Below, in pieces: positions 34,368 to 42,805 of a DNA stretch of 64,000 nucleotides. A model generated the notes under the pieces. It made no database searches. It saw only the letters and a list, made by a program, of their open reading frames with translations, and had not been told where the DNA came from. The DNA comes from Streptomyces sp. NBC_01591. Its GTDB lineage: Bacteria > Actinomycetota > Actinomycetes > Streptomycetales > Streptomycetaceae. The stretch lies in contig NZ_CP109327.1 in assembly GCF_035918155.1 (NCBI RefSeq), positions 8,246,001-8,310,000 on the forward strand. The letters are read 5' to 3'. How positions within the stretch are numbered: position 1 is the first letter of the stretch; each line of letters opens with the position of its first letter. Both the position numbers and the translations under genes were made by a program.

Positions 34368-34523
34368 TCAGGTCTCCTCGTCCTCCGCGCGGCGCTCACC
34401 CTCCGCCTGGGACGGCTGGGTGCGCATGGTGGCGGGGTGTCGCTCCTCGGCCGGGTCCCTGTCCTCGTCCAGCCTCTCGCCCTCGGCCTGCGACGGAGTC
34501 GGGTACTCGATGTTCTCCCTCAT
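34368..34523 (-). CDS. 51-residue acidic protein with an internal duplication
   Basis: ATG 34523 is preceded by GGAGG at 5 nt, an excellent ribosome site, and the frame closes at 34368. The protein is very hydrophilic and contains two related halves: YPTPSQAEGERLDED and MRTQPSQAEGERRAED. No domain is recognised; the composition suggests an intrinsically disordered peptide. It sits among decayed genes but is itself intact. Confidence 0.6.
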   Translation of the reverse strand: MRENIEYPTPSQAEGERLDEDRDPAEERHPATMRTQPSQAEGERRAEDEET

Positions 34524-34621
34524 GGCCGCCTCCACTGTCGGAACGCGTGCCTACAAGACGAGCGTATCGCGTCTGTCCGGTCGGCGGCCCGGGTCCGCAG
34601 GCCGCAAGGATCGACGCTGGA

Positions 34622-34810
34622 TCACGTACCGGACGCAGGCCCACGGAAAAGGGGTGCGGTGAGGCGGCGACGCATCCCGAGGGCGTAGACGGTGGCGGCG
34701 ACCACCATGCCGACCGGAGCGCGAGATCGATTCCGCCCGCCGCGCGAGCCAGCGGGCCCATGTAGAGCTCCGTGCCGACACACAGGACGGCCTCTGCCGT
34801 GCCGGTCGCC
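34622..34810 (-). pseudogene. C-terminal relic of an NCS1-type nucleobase permease
   Basis: Reverse strand, two frames: GTAEAVLCVGTELYMGPLAR followed by AAGGIDLAL, then VGMVVAATVYALGMRRRLTAP and a stop at 34622. This resembles the last two membrane segments of cytosine/purine permeases of the NCS1 family (Y-GPLA...DL...VG...VY). The rest of the gene is missing; DNA to the right belongs to an amidohydrolase relic on the other strand, so the two fragments were brought together by deletion or rearrangement near 34810. Confidence 0.5.
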
Positions 34811-35640
34811 AGGGCGCACCGCGGATCGCCCCCGCCGAGCGCCGTGCCCGCCTCGCCTCGGCGCTGCGCGACGTGGCCGCCTCCGGGCTCACCGGCGGGC
34901 ACGCCATGGATGCCAACGGCGAGAGCCTGTCGCTGTACGCCGAGCTCGACGAGGCGGATGAACTGCCGCTGCGTCTGAGGGTCGCTCCCTGGTGCCGGCC
35001 CGGAGCCGACAGCCGGGCCGTGGCCGACCTCATCGGGCAGCAGGGCACGGGCGGGCGGCTGTGGGAGGTGGCGGGCGTCAAGCTGTTCATGGACGGCACC
35101 ATCGACAACGGGACCGCCTGGCTGGAGCGGCCCGACTGCCACGGCGAGTCCACCCACGCCTTCTGGCCCGACCCCGATTCCTTCACCGAGATCACCGGTG
35201 AGTTCCACCGGGCCGGTGTGCCCGCGGCCACCCACGCCATCGGCGATGCCGCCGTGCGCCACGTCCTCGACGCCGTGGAGACGGCGACGAGTGCGGAGTA
35301 CCGCGGAGTCCGGCACCGGATCGAGCACATCGAGACGGTCCCCGACGACACCCTGCGCCGGTTCGCGGAACTCGGCGTCATCGCGTCCATGCAACCCACG
35401 CACTGCTGCGGCTTCACCCGCGCCGACCACACCGACAACTGGTCCCGGCGGCTCGGGGAGGAGCGCGCCGCGACCTGTGGGACTCGGGCGCCGCCGTCGT
35501 CCTCGGTTCCGACTGGCCCATCACCCCCTACCACCCGCTCACGGTGATGGCCGGAGCCGGTCACCGCCGCCCCACCCGTGACCTCGCCCAGCCGCCGCAC
35601 AACCCCGGCCCGTGCCGGCCCGCGCCGAGGCACGGAGCGG
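34811..35640 (+). pseudogene. YtcJ-type amidohydrolase relic (5' truncated, frameshifted)
   Basis: The frame RIAPAERRARLASALRDVAA continuing through SGLTGGHAMDAN, LWEVAGVKLFMDGTIDNGTA, AATHAIGDAAVRHVLDAVE, RHRIEHIETVPDDTLRRFAE and ASMQPTHCCGF matches the middle of the amidohydrolase-3 (YtcJ-like) family, with the metal-ligand histidines. The N-terminal ~200 residues are missing. At about 35468 one base is lost: the expected ERARDLWDSGAAVVLGSDWP is present in another frame, then similarity fades by 35640. It is therefore non-functional. Confidence 0.8.
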
Positions 35641-35738
35641 ATGACCGGGCATGGGCTCCTCCTCGGCCCCCGACGGGGCGGTGCGATGTGCAGGGTGTGG
35701 TGCGGGTGGCGGCAGCGTGGCAGGGGAGCGAGCCACCA

Positions 35739-35844
35739 AGTCAACGGTGATGACAGCGTGGTTGACTCGCGAGGTCCGGAAGTACGGCGCACTGGGGTGC
35801 GACTGGCGGCACGGTGTGGCGTACCGGGGCGCGACTGGCGGCAC
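35739..35844 (+). promoter_or_regulatory. Inverted and direct repeats upstream of the TetR gene
   Basis: AGTCAAC at 35739-35745 and its complement GTTGACT at 35761-35767 form a 29-bp dyad. The 14-mer GCGACTGGCGGCAC occurs at 35799-35812 and 35831-35844, 32 bp apart (about three helical turns), within a 19-bp repeat with one mismatch. These lie 34-139 bp before the GTG start and are candidate autoregulatory operators. Confidence 0.55.
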
Positions 35845-35877
35845 AATGGGGCTGACCCGGAGCGAGGAGAGTGCGCA

Positions 35878-36591
35878 GTGGAGTCACGTACGGGGAAGCG
35901 GGCCGCGGCGGCGAAGGGGAAACGTGCCGACTCCGGCCGTCCGCGGCCGTCGCTCAGCCCTCGGCTGATCGTCGAGGCATGCCTCGAACTCATGGACATC
36001 GAAGGTGCCGATGCCCTGACGTTCCGCCGGATCGGCGCCCAGCTGGGCGCCGACCCCACGGCTCTCTACCGGCACTTCCGCAACAAGGACGATCTGCTGC
36101 TCGCGGTGGCGGACCACCTGTTGGAGGAGGGTCTCGAAGGATTCGAGCCCTCCGGTGACTGGCAGCAGACGCTGCGCAGCCTGTTCATCCGCATCCACAA
36201 GGTCTATCTCTCGCACCCGCGCGCCGCCATGCTCGCCACGGTGCGCATCACGCGGCGCCCGGCCGAGATGCGGGTGATCGAGACGACCCTCACCGCGCTG
36301 TCCGACGCGGGATTCCCGCCCGAGCAGGCGGTACGCCACCACCGGGCACTGGTGGACTTCATCCTGGCGTGGTCGTGCATGGACGCCACCTACAGCACAC
36401 TCGACGCACACACCCGCCGCGGCGACGAGTCCGCCTGGTCCGGCGAGTACGCGGCCGTATCCGCCGCCACCCACCCCCATATCGCGGCGGCGGCCCCCTA
36501 CTTGGCCTCGGTGGAGGACGACGCCAGCTTCCATTTCGCGCTGGACCTGATGCTGGACGCCATCGGCGCCCGCGCTCCCACGCGTGGCTGA
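35878..36591 (+). CDS. TetR-family transcriptional regulator
   Basis: 237 residues from GTG 35878 with GAGGAG 8 nt upstream. A basic N-terminal tail (KRAAAAKGKRADSGRPRPSL) precedes the helix-turn-helix: LSPRLIVEACLELMDIEGAD, LTFRRIGAQLGADPTALYRH, FRNKDDLLLAVADHLLEE. The ~150-residue ligand/dimer domain is of the TetR_C type. It is convergent with the PL22-like lyase gene and may regulate it, because a palindrome lies in that gene's promoter region, but this is inference. Confidence 0.9.
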   Translation: MESRTGKRAAAAKGKRADSGRPRPSLSPRLIVEACLELMDIEGADALTFRRIGAQLGADPTALYRHFRNKDDLLLAVADHLLEEGLEGFEPSGDWQQTLRSLFIRIHKVYLSHPRAAMLATVRITRRPAEMRVIETTLTALSDAGFPPEQAVRHHRALVDFILAWSCMDATYSTLDAHTRRGDESAWSGEYAAVSAATHPHIAAAAPYLASVEDDASFHFALDLMLDAIGARAPTRG

Positions 36592-36658
36592 GGGGGCCGG
36601 TTGTCGCGGGGCCCGGCACACCCCGCCCCCTGATCCGGCCTGATCCAGACGAAAGACC

Positions 36659-38242
36659 CTAGTCGGCGTGGCGCACGCCGATGCGGTCGATGGCACACGT
36701 CCCGGGGACGCTGGTGCTGTCGGCGTGCTGCCCGAGGTGGGTCAGGCGGAGCGTGTTGCGTCCCGCCCGCAGCGGGACCTGGGCGAACTCCGGCTCGGCG
36801 TAGGCCACGACCGGGCTGTAGAGGTCGAGCGGCTCTCCGACCGTGGTGCCGTTCACCGACAGCCGGTAGATGCCCCGGGAGTAGTGCCGCTTCACCCGCA
36901 ATCGCAGGGTGCGCAGACCGGGGCCTGGCTGCTGAAACTCGCAGGTCAGCGCATCGCCGGGGGCGGCCGGTGTGAACAACAGCCCGTGACCGGCGCCGCA
37001 TTGGGGATCGGTGAAGACCTCGGCGCGGCCACCCGATGCGGAGAACGCAAGCTCCTCCGCCTCTGCCACCCAGTCCAGGGGGCGAGGCGTCCAGCTGCCG
37101 TGCGAGTCGCAGAGCACCACACGGGTGCGGTCGGTGGCGGCCTCCGTGTCGGTGTAGGCGACCAGGCGGCCATCGGGCGAGAAGGCCGGATGCGGATGGG
37201 CAGGATGGGCTGACCCCCAGCCCGCCAGGCCGAGCGTGCGCGGCGGGTGTACGCCGGTCAGGTCCACCAGGGCCACCGCACCCACCTGTCCGCGTGCCGA
37301 TCCGTTGCGGCCGTTGGTGTCGGTCACCGCCCAGCGGCCGTCTGCGGTGAGGTCGCAGTGGTTGTACGCGCCGTTCGCGCCCGAGGGGCCGGGCGCCAGC
37401 AGCCGGTCCGGCCGGTCGTCCGGGTGGACCACCCACAGCCCCGACGAGCTGCCGCCGATGCCCACGACGAGACACCCGGTATCGGCGCGGGACTTCCACA
37501 CGCCGTGGGTGCCGACCGGGACGCCCGCAGCGGCCTGGTCCCAGATCATCTTGCCGTGCGGCGCGTGGACCGGATGCAGGGCCCAGGAGTGGATGTTGCC
37601 GCCGAGCGCGTAGCCGATCCATTCCGGATCGTGGGCGCTGTACTGGAAGTGCGTGGCGAGCACCTCCCCCGAGAAGACCTCTCTGACCCGGCCGTCGCCG
37701 AGCTCGATCTCCACCGCCGTGGTGGGGCCGGCGGTGATCGGTGCCGGGTAGTGGCTGCACAGCACTCGGTCGCCCGCCGGGTGGAGATTGACGACGACGC
37801 TGAGCGCGCGGCCGGGCGGCGGTGAATAGAGCTTTACGGGCGCGGGGTCGGCCAGATCGATCAGCCAGATCGCGTTCTCGGCGCAGGTGACGAGGCGTCC
37901 GGAGTGGATGTTCCACCAGACGAACGGATTCCGGTCGTTCGCCGGGGTGGCGAACCGTGCCAGGAACCGCTCCTTGCCGGACCGCAGATTCACCTCCCAC
38001 AGGCTCGTGGCCCCGGTCTCCCGCTGCCCGAGCACGATGCGGTCGGCGTCGACGAAGCCGTTGTGGGTGGGGTACGTGAAGTAGCGCCGCTGCTCGAACG
38101 AACTGAGGTGGCGCAGCTCGAACGGTTCCTGGGCCGTGGCGGCGGCGGCCCGGCTCACGCCTCCCGTCCCGGCGGTGAATCCTGCGGCCAGTACTGCCAG
38201 CCCGGCCATGCGGCCGAACCCTCTGCGGGTGATCTCACTCAT
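36659..38242 (-). CDS. Tat-exported beta-propeller protein, PL22 oligogalacturonate-lyase-like, with C-terminal beta domain
   Basis: 527 residues from ATG 38242 (GAGG 5 nt upstream; another ATG at 38257). SEITRRGFGRMAGLAVLAAG is a Tat signal. Residues about 60-400 follow the PL22/Ogl propeller: YFTYPTHNGFVDADRIVLGQ, THFQYSAHDPEWIGYALGG, VGTHGVWKSRADTGC, NGAYNHCDLTADGRWAVTDT, HPAFSPDGRLVAYTD; the His residues in these blocks correspond to the catalytic and metal-binding His of oligogalacturonate lyase, though I cannot align them rigorously. The last ~120 residues (LRLRVKRHYSRGIYRLSVNG...VPLRAGRNTLRLTHLGQ) form a beta-sandwich like the C-terminal domain of some PL4 lyases. Probably periphery-acting on pectic or other uronate oligomers. 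Confidence 0.7.
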   Translation of the reverse strand: MSEITRRGFGRMAGLAVLAAGFTAGTGGVSRAAAATAQEPFELRHLSSFEQRRYFTYPTHNGFVDADRIVLGQRETGATSLWEVNLRSGKERFLARFATPANDRNPFVWWNIHSGRLVTCAENAIWLIDLADPAPVKLYSPPPGRALSVVVNLHPAGDRVLCSHYPAPITAGPTTAVEIELGDGRVREVFSGEVLATHFQYSAHDPEWIGYALGGNIHSWALHPVHAPHGKMIWDQAAAGVPVGTHGVWKSRADTGCLVVGIGGSSSGLWVVHPDDRPDRLLAPGPSGANGAYNHCDLTADGRWAVTDTNGRNGSARGQVGAVALVDLTGVHPPRTLGLAGWGSAHPAHPHPAFSPDGRLVAYTDTEAATDRTRVVLCDSHGSWTPRPLDWVAEAEELAFSASGGRAEVFTDPQCGAGHGLLFTPAAPGDALTCEFQQPGPGLRTLRLRVKRHYSRGIYRLSVNGTTVGEPLDLYSPVVAYAEPEFAQVPLRAGRNTLRLTHLGQHADSTSVPGTCAIDRIGVRHAD

Positions 38243-38314
38243 GGCGTCCTCACTCATGCGTGTTCACGGTGGGTGGCGCTCAGCTTCGAACCCGCCGATG
38301 GAAGAAGTCAAGGT

Positions 38315-38330
38315 ACTAATACGAATTAGT
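38315..38330. promoter_or_regulatory. Palindromic operator candidate before the PL22-like gene
   Basis: ACTAAT-ACGA-ATTAGT, a perfect inverted repeat of 6 bp arms in an AT-rich island 73 nt upstream of the start. AT-rich dyads are rare in this DNA, so a repressor site is likely. Confidence 0.6.
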
Positions 38331-38412
38331 GGCCGTGCGGGGGCGGAGTCGGGGTGGGTGTGTCCCGCCGATCGGAGCCGGATGTCACAGGTGGCGACCA
38401 GCCTCGGGAGAT

Positions 38413-38935
38413 ATGGATCTCGGGCTTGCGGGACGACGTGCGATGGTGACGGCGAGCACGGGGGGAATCGGTGCGGCGATGGCCCGGAGGCGATGAACGG
38501 CAACGTCCTGTCCGCGGTGCGGATGATCCGGGCCCTGACGCCGGGGATGTGAGAGCGCGGATGGGGGCGCGCGGGTCATCAACGTGGGCAGCCGGGCGGC
38601 GACGGCTCCGCTGTCGAACATGGTCGAGTACTCGGCGGCGAAGGCGGCGGTGGTCGACCTGACCACCAGCCTGGCCGGTCACCTCGCCGGGTCCGGGGTC
38701 GCGGCCAACTGCTCGAATCCCGCGCCCGGGACTCGACCGACCCGCGCGTCTCCGACGCGCTCCGGCGCCGCGAGCACCGCAGGGACGCGTCCAGCCCGTT
38801 CCTGGAGGCCGAGGCGGCCGCCGCACTCGCCGCAACCGGCGCGCCGGACGTCCTCGTCCTGCTGGCTGCGAACCCGCGAACCCCACGCCCGATCCTGCGC
38901 GAGCTGAGCAGTCGACGGGCGTCTCAAGGCGCTCG
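38413..38935 (+). pseudogene. Short-chain dehydrogenase relic with deletion and frameshifts
   Basis: ATG 38413 opens MDLGLAGRRAMVTASTGGIG, the NAD-binding start of an SDR. It is then joined almost directly to NGNVLSAVRMIRALTPGM, skipping ~70 residues that should lie between, hits a TGA at 38549, and resumes in another frame as NVGSRAATAPLSNMVEYSAA with KAAVVDLTTSLAGHLAGSGV (the catalytic Tyr/Lys motif YSAAK is intact), before losing frame again at VAANC. Further on, ALAATGAPDVLVLLAANP may be another displaced SDR fragment. Clearly not functional. Confidence 0.8.
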
Positions 38936-39078
38936 CGCCATCCGCGTTGCCGCCACGCACACCCTCCGCCTCACAAGCCGGGCCGAAGGCCGGCCGCAGC
39001 TCTGACGCGGCACGGTTGTCGCCACCACTCTCGGCGCGCCCGGGGTGACGTGGCGCGGCAACTGGCCATACTGTGCAG

Positions 39079-40575
39079 CTACTTGGGCACCTTCGGGTAG
39101 ACTGCCTGGGCGAACCTCGCCACGACGACGCAGTCCCCTGCGAGGAAGTTGTCTCCTTCGGTGCCGAAGACGATGGCGTAGCCGAAGGACGTCGGCCACG
39201 AGACCTCGCAGCCGGACTCCGACTCGTTGGAGTACGCCTGCGCGTCCGGGATGCCGGAGAGGTCCACCGGGTCGGGCCGGCGGTCCTTGCGGATCACCTC
39301 GATACGGTTCGGTGCGTACACCAGCGTGTAGAAGCCGTCCATGTCGGTGTCGGGGTCGCCGAACTGGGCTGTCTGCCACTTGCAGGACTTCATGGTCTCC
39401 GAGCCACTGCTGTACCCGCCCGGAGTACCTGTATCCACGAGCACGCTTTCCTGGATGATGTCGCGGTCGATGATGTCGCACGGGTCGGTACTGTCGGCGG
39501 CCGGTTCTCCGCTGTGTGTTGCCCGGGGGCTGCCATGGCCGGCGGCGGCGGCGTCGTCCGTCCGGTCGGGAGGGGCGAGCCAGGCCACGGCGCCCCAGAC
39601 GGCGGCCGCGGTCAGCACCAGGCCGCCGGAGGCCAGCAGGGCGAGCCGTCCGCGCCACCGGGACGAGCCGCCGTTGCCGGGATCCGTGGGGACCTCGTCG
39701 GGCGGCAGCACCTTCGTCTCCGCGCGGCGTTCGCGCACCATCGCGCTCACACCCGCCGGAAGCCACTCGGTGTCGTCCGTCGACGTTGCCAGCCGCTCCA
39801 GGGCCTCGGTGACGGTCGGACGACGCTCCGGCTCCGTGGCCAGACATGCCTCCAGGAACGGGACGAGTTCGGGTGGCACACCGGTCAGGTCGGGGGCTTC
39901 GTGCACGGTCCGGTAGTGGATCGCGGCCGCGCCGCCCTGCCCGTACGGGCTGCGCCCCGTGGCCGCGTAGACCAGGACGCAGGCGAGGGCGAAGACATCG
40001 GAAGCGGGCCCGGTCTCGCGGCCGAGGCATTGCTCGGGGGACATGAAGCCGGGTGTGCCGATCACCGATGCCGTCAGGTGTGCCGAGTCGAGGGCACGGG
40101 CGATCCCGAAGTCGATGACGCGTGGCCCGTCGTCCGCCAGGATCACGTTGGCGGGCTTCAGATCACGGTGGACGAGGTCGCAGTTGTGGATCGCGGCAAG
40201 CCCCTCGGCCAGGCCGGAGCCGAGCACCCGCAGCGCGGTGTACGGGAGCGGGCCGTGCGTCCGCACCGCCTGCTGGAGGGACGGTCCCGGAATGTAGGCG
40301 GTGACCAGCCACGGCGGATCGTCGTCCACGCCCGCGTCCACGACCTGGGCGGTGTAGAAGCCGCCGACCTTGCGGGCCGCCTCGGCCTCCAGGGCGAACC
40401 TCCGCCGGAATTCCGTGTCTTCGGCCAGTTCCGGGTTCACCAGCTTCACCGCAACCATCCTGCCGCCCTGCGACCGGCCGAGGAACACCTGCCCCATGCC
40501 GCCGCGTCCGAGCTTGCCCACGAGGCGGTAGGGGCCGACGCGGCGCGGGTCTCCGGCCGCCATGGGGTCGGTCAC
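39079..40575 (-). CDS. Membrane Ser/Thr protein kinase with extracellular DUF3558-like domain
   Basis: 498 residues from GTG 40575. All kinase motifs are intact: GRGGMGQVFLG, VAVK (Lys 44), HRDLKPANV (Asp 138), DFG (155-157), GTPGFMSPEQ. One membrane segment follows at about 311-333, then a ~130-residue outside domain with conserved Cys (DPCDIIDRD, KSCKWQ, SGCEVSW, AGDCVVV) resembling DUF3558 lipoprotein/sensor domains. The start overlaps the stop of the upstream WD40 pseudokinase gene (GTGA), so the two are translated together. This is probably the active partner of the pair. Confidence 0.9.
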   Translation of the reverse strand: MTDPMAAGDPRRVGPYRLVGKLGRGGMGQVFLGRSQGGRMVAVKLVNPELAEDTEFRRRFALEAEAARKVGGFYTAQVVDAGVDDDPPWLVTAYIPGPSLQQAVRTHGPLPYTALRVLGSGLAEGLAAIHNCDLVHRDLKPANVILADDGPRVIDFGIARALDSAHLTASVIGTPGFMSPEQCLGRETGPASDVFALACVLVYAATGRSPYGQGGAAAIHYRTVHEAPDLTGVPPELVPFLEACLATEPERRPTVTEALERLATSTDDTEWLPAGVSAMVRERRAETKVLPPDEVPTDPGNGGSSRWRGRLALLASGGLVLTAAAVWGAVAWLAPPDRTDDAAAAGHGSPRATHSGEPAADSTDPCDIIDRDIIQESVLVDTGTPGGYSSGSETMKSCKWQTAQFGDPDTDMDGFYTLVYAPNRIEVIRKDRRPDPVDLSGIPDAQAYSNESESGCEVSWPTSFGYAIVFGTEGDNFLAGDCVVVARFAQAVYPKVPK

Positions 40576-42647
40576 TCGACGGTCCACAGCTGCACGGTGG
40601 AGAGCATCTTGGCATTGGTGTAGGCGGTGGCGAGGGTACGGCCGTCGGGATGGAAGACCACGTCGCCGACGCCGCTGCGGCCCGCCGGGACGGAGACGAT
40701 CTCCTTGTGCGACGCCAGGTCCCACAGAGCGATATGGCCTGCCACCGCGTGACCGCCGCCGGCCCCGGCCACGGCGGAGCCGTCCGGGCTGATCGCCATG
40801 CTCTGGATCTGGTCGGCGGCAGCGCCGATCCTGGCGGTCAGTTTCCGTGCGGCGACGTCCCACAGAGCGATCCCGCCGAAGGTACCGGCGAGGGTCCTGC
40901 CGTCGGGAGCGAACGCCACGGTGGTGACCCCGAAGGCATCCGTGTCGTTCAGCGGCAGCGTCGCGATCGGCGACCAGGACGAGGTGTCGAACAGGACTAC
41001 TCCGCCCTTGAGTTCGCCGCCGTACCCGGCTGCAAGGATCCTGCCGTCCGGGCTGAACGCGACGCTCCGCACCGCGTTCATGCTGCTGCCCTTGCCCGCT
41101 CCGACGACCAGGTCCTTGACCTTCCTCCCGGAGCGTACGTCCCACAGCGGAACCTCGCCGAAGCTGTCGCGCGGCCCGCTTCGGGCTCCGGCCAGCAGCT
41201 TGCCGTCCGGACTGAACGCCACCGACTGCATCGGGTACAGGCTGCTGCCCTTGGCGGGTGCGGAGAGCGCCGCGATCTCCTTGCGCGAGGCGGTGTCCCA
41301 GACCGTGACCCCGCCGGCGCCCATCTGGAAGTCGTTGTCCCGGGCCGGTGCTTTCAGATAGCCGAGAGCGAGCAGGCCGTCGCCGCCGAATGCGACGCAG
41401 TGGGCCAGCAGCCCCTCGGCCTTCGGCGTCAGCGTGGCGATCTTCGACCGGGAAGCCGAGTCCCACAGCGTCACGCTGCTCTTGAGGCCGATGGCCAGCT
41501 GCTTGCCGTCCGGGCTGTAGGCGAGGTGGATGGAGGCGTCGGTCTTGCCGATGTCGATGGTCTCGGTCGGCGTGAGCTTCGGGCCGGCCGGCTTCTCCTC
41601 GGCCGATCCCCCGCCCTTCGACCCGCTCCCGGACGCTCCTTTTCCGTCGCTGGAGCCGGAGCCGGAGCTGAGCCAGATCCCCACGGGAACCGCCACGGCC
41701 GCGGCCGCCGCCACTCCGCCCGCCAGGAACGCCCGCCGCCGCATGGGGTTCGCCGACGGGACGGTCCGCTGTCCGTCCACCATGGCCGCGACCGGCGGCG
41801 GCAGCCACCCGGTGTCCTGCCCGGCGCCCTGCCCATCGCCCGGGGCAAGCTGCTGGAGCAGATGGCCCAGGCTGGGCCGCTGTTCGGGATTCTTCGCCAG
41901 GCACGCCGCGAGCAGCCCGGCCAGCGGGTCCGGGACGCCGGTGAGGTCCGGCTCGGCGTTGACGATGCGGTGGAGCACCTCGGCCCCCACACCGCCCGCG
42001 AAGGGCCCGTGCCCCGTGGCCGCGAAGACGAGCACCCCGGCGAGGGAGAAGACGTCCGACCCGGGTCCGGCATGCTGCCCGCGCGCCGCCTCGGGCGACA
42101 TGAACGCGCCGTGCTCGGCGCTCACCGTCATCGACGGATGCGCGGCGTCCAGGGCCCGCGCGAGGGCGAAGTCGGTGATCCGCGGCCCGTCATCGGCCAG
42201 GATCACGTTGCTCGGCTTCAGGCCGCCATGCACGAGCTGCGCGGTGTGGATCGCGGCCAGACCTTCGGCCAGCCCGGAGCCGAGCACCTGCACGGCCTGG
42301 TACGGCAACGGGCCGTGCGCGCGTACCGCCTCATCGAGAGAAGGGCCCGGGACGTATGCCGACGCCAGCCACGGCGGGTCGGCGTCGGGGTCCGCGTCCA
42401 CCACCTGCGCGGTGTAGAAGCCCCCCACCCTGCGGGCCTCCTGTGTCGCCTGCGCGAAGCGGCGCCGGAACTCCTCGTCCCCCGCGAGCGCTTCGTCGAC
42501 CACCTTCACGGCGACGAGCCGGCCGCCGCGGGACCGGCCCAGGAACACTCGCCCCATGCCCCCTCGCCCCAGCGCGGCCACGAGCCGGTACGGTCCGGCC
42601 TGGCGGGAGTCCGCCGCCCCCAACTGCTCCCTCATGCCAACATCCAT
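40572..42647 (-). CDS. WD40-repeat pseudokinase (Ser/Thr kinase-like, HRD and DFG lost)
   Basis: 691 residues from ATG 42647 (another ATG at 42635). The N-terminal ~270 residues are a kinase fold closely similar to the neighbouring kinase: GRGGMGRVFLG and VAVK (Lys 48) are kept, but the catalytic loop reads HGGLKPSNV (140-148) instead of HRDLKPxN, losing the essential Asp, and the magnesium loop reads DFA (159-161) instead of DFG. A membrane segment (about 307-328, RRRAFLAGGVAAAAAVAVPVG) is followed by a Gly/Ser linker and a beta-propeller of about seven WD40-type units (SVAFSPDGKLLAG, SVAFSPDGRILAAGY, TVAFAPDGRTLAG and others). It likely binds ligands outside and acts as an allosteric partner or scaffold rather than a phosphotransferase. 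Confidence 0.9.
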   Translation of the reverse strand: MDVGMREQLGAADSRQAGPYRLVAALGRGGMGRVFLGRSRGGRLVAVKVVDEALAGDEEFRRRFAQATQEARRVGGFYTAQVVDADPDADPPWLASAYVPGPSLDEAVRAHGPLPYQAVQVLGSGLAEGLAAIHTAQLVHGGLKPSNVILADDGPRITDFALARALDAAHPSMTVSAEHGAFMSPEAARGQHAGPGSDVFSLAGVLVFAATGHGPFAGGVGAEVLHRIVNAEPDLTGVPDPLAGLLAACLAKNPEQRPSLGHLLQQLAPGDGQGAGQDTGWLPPPVAAMVDGQRTVPSANPMRRRAFLAGGVAAAAAVAVPVGIWLSSGSGSSDGKGASGSGSKGGGSAEEKPAGPKLTPTETIDIGKTDASIHLAYSPDGKQLAIGLKSSVTLWDSASRSKIATLTPKAEGLLAHCVAFGGDGLLALGYLKAPARDNDFQMGAGGVTVWDTASRKEIAALSAPAKGSSLYPMQSVAFSPDGKLLAGARSGPRDSFGEVPLWDVRSGRKVKDLVVGAGKGSSMNAVRSVAFSPDGRILAAGYGGELKGGVVLFDTSSWSPIATLPLNDTDAFGVTTVAFAPDGRTLAGTFGGIALWDVAARKLTARIGAAADQIQSMAISPDGSAVAGAGGGHAVAGHIALWDLASHKEIVSVPAGRSGVGDVVFHPDGRTLATAYTNAKMLSTVQLWTVE

Positions 42648-42805
42648 TCCGTTGCTCTTTCGACCGACGCAGCAGAATAAGCCCCTGATCCTCGATGAGG
42701 AAGTAGCGACCAGAGGCGTGCAGAGGTATGCGCGGGGCGCACAACTTCCGTCGGCTGCCGCTGTGTTCAGGGGCCTACAGCCCGGACCGGCACCGTGTCC
42801 GGCCG

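Noticed and set aside
40576..41904. Extension of the active kinase gene upstream through the neighbouring gene
   Set aside because: That open frame is a shadow of the WD40 propeller coding sequence; the conserved kinase start is GTG 40575.
39079..42647. Antibiotic biosynthesis or secondary-metabolite cluster around the kinases, nitroreductase, oxygenase and prenyl synthase
   Set aside because: No core synthase (PKS, NRPS, terpene cyclase, RiPP precursor) is present and the genes are in several separate units.
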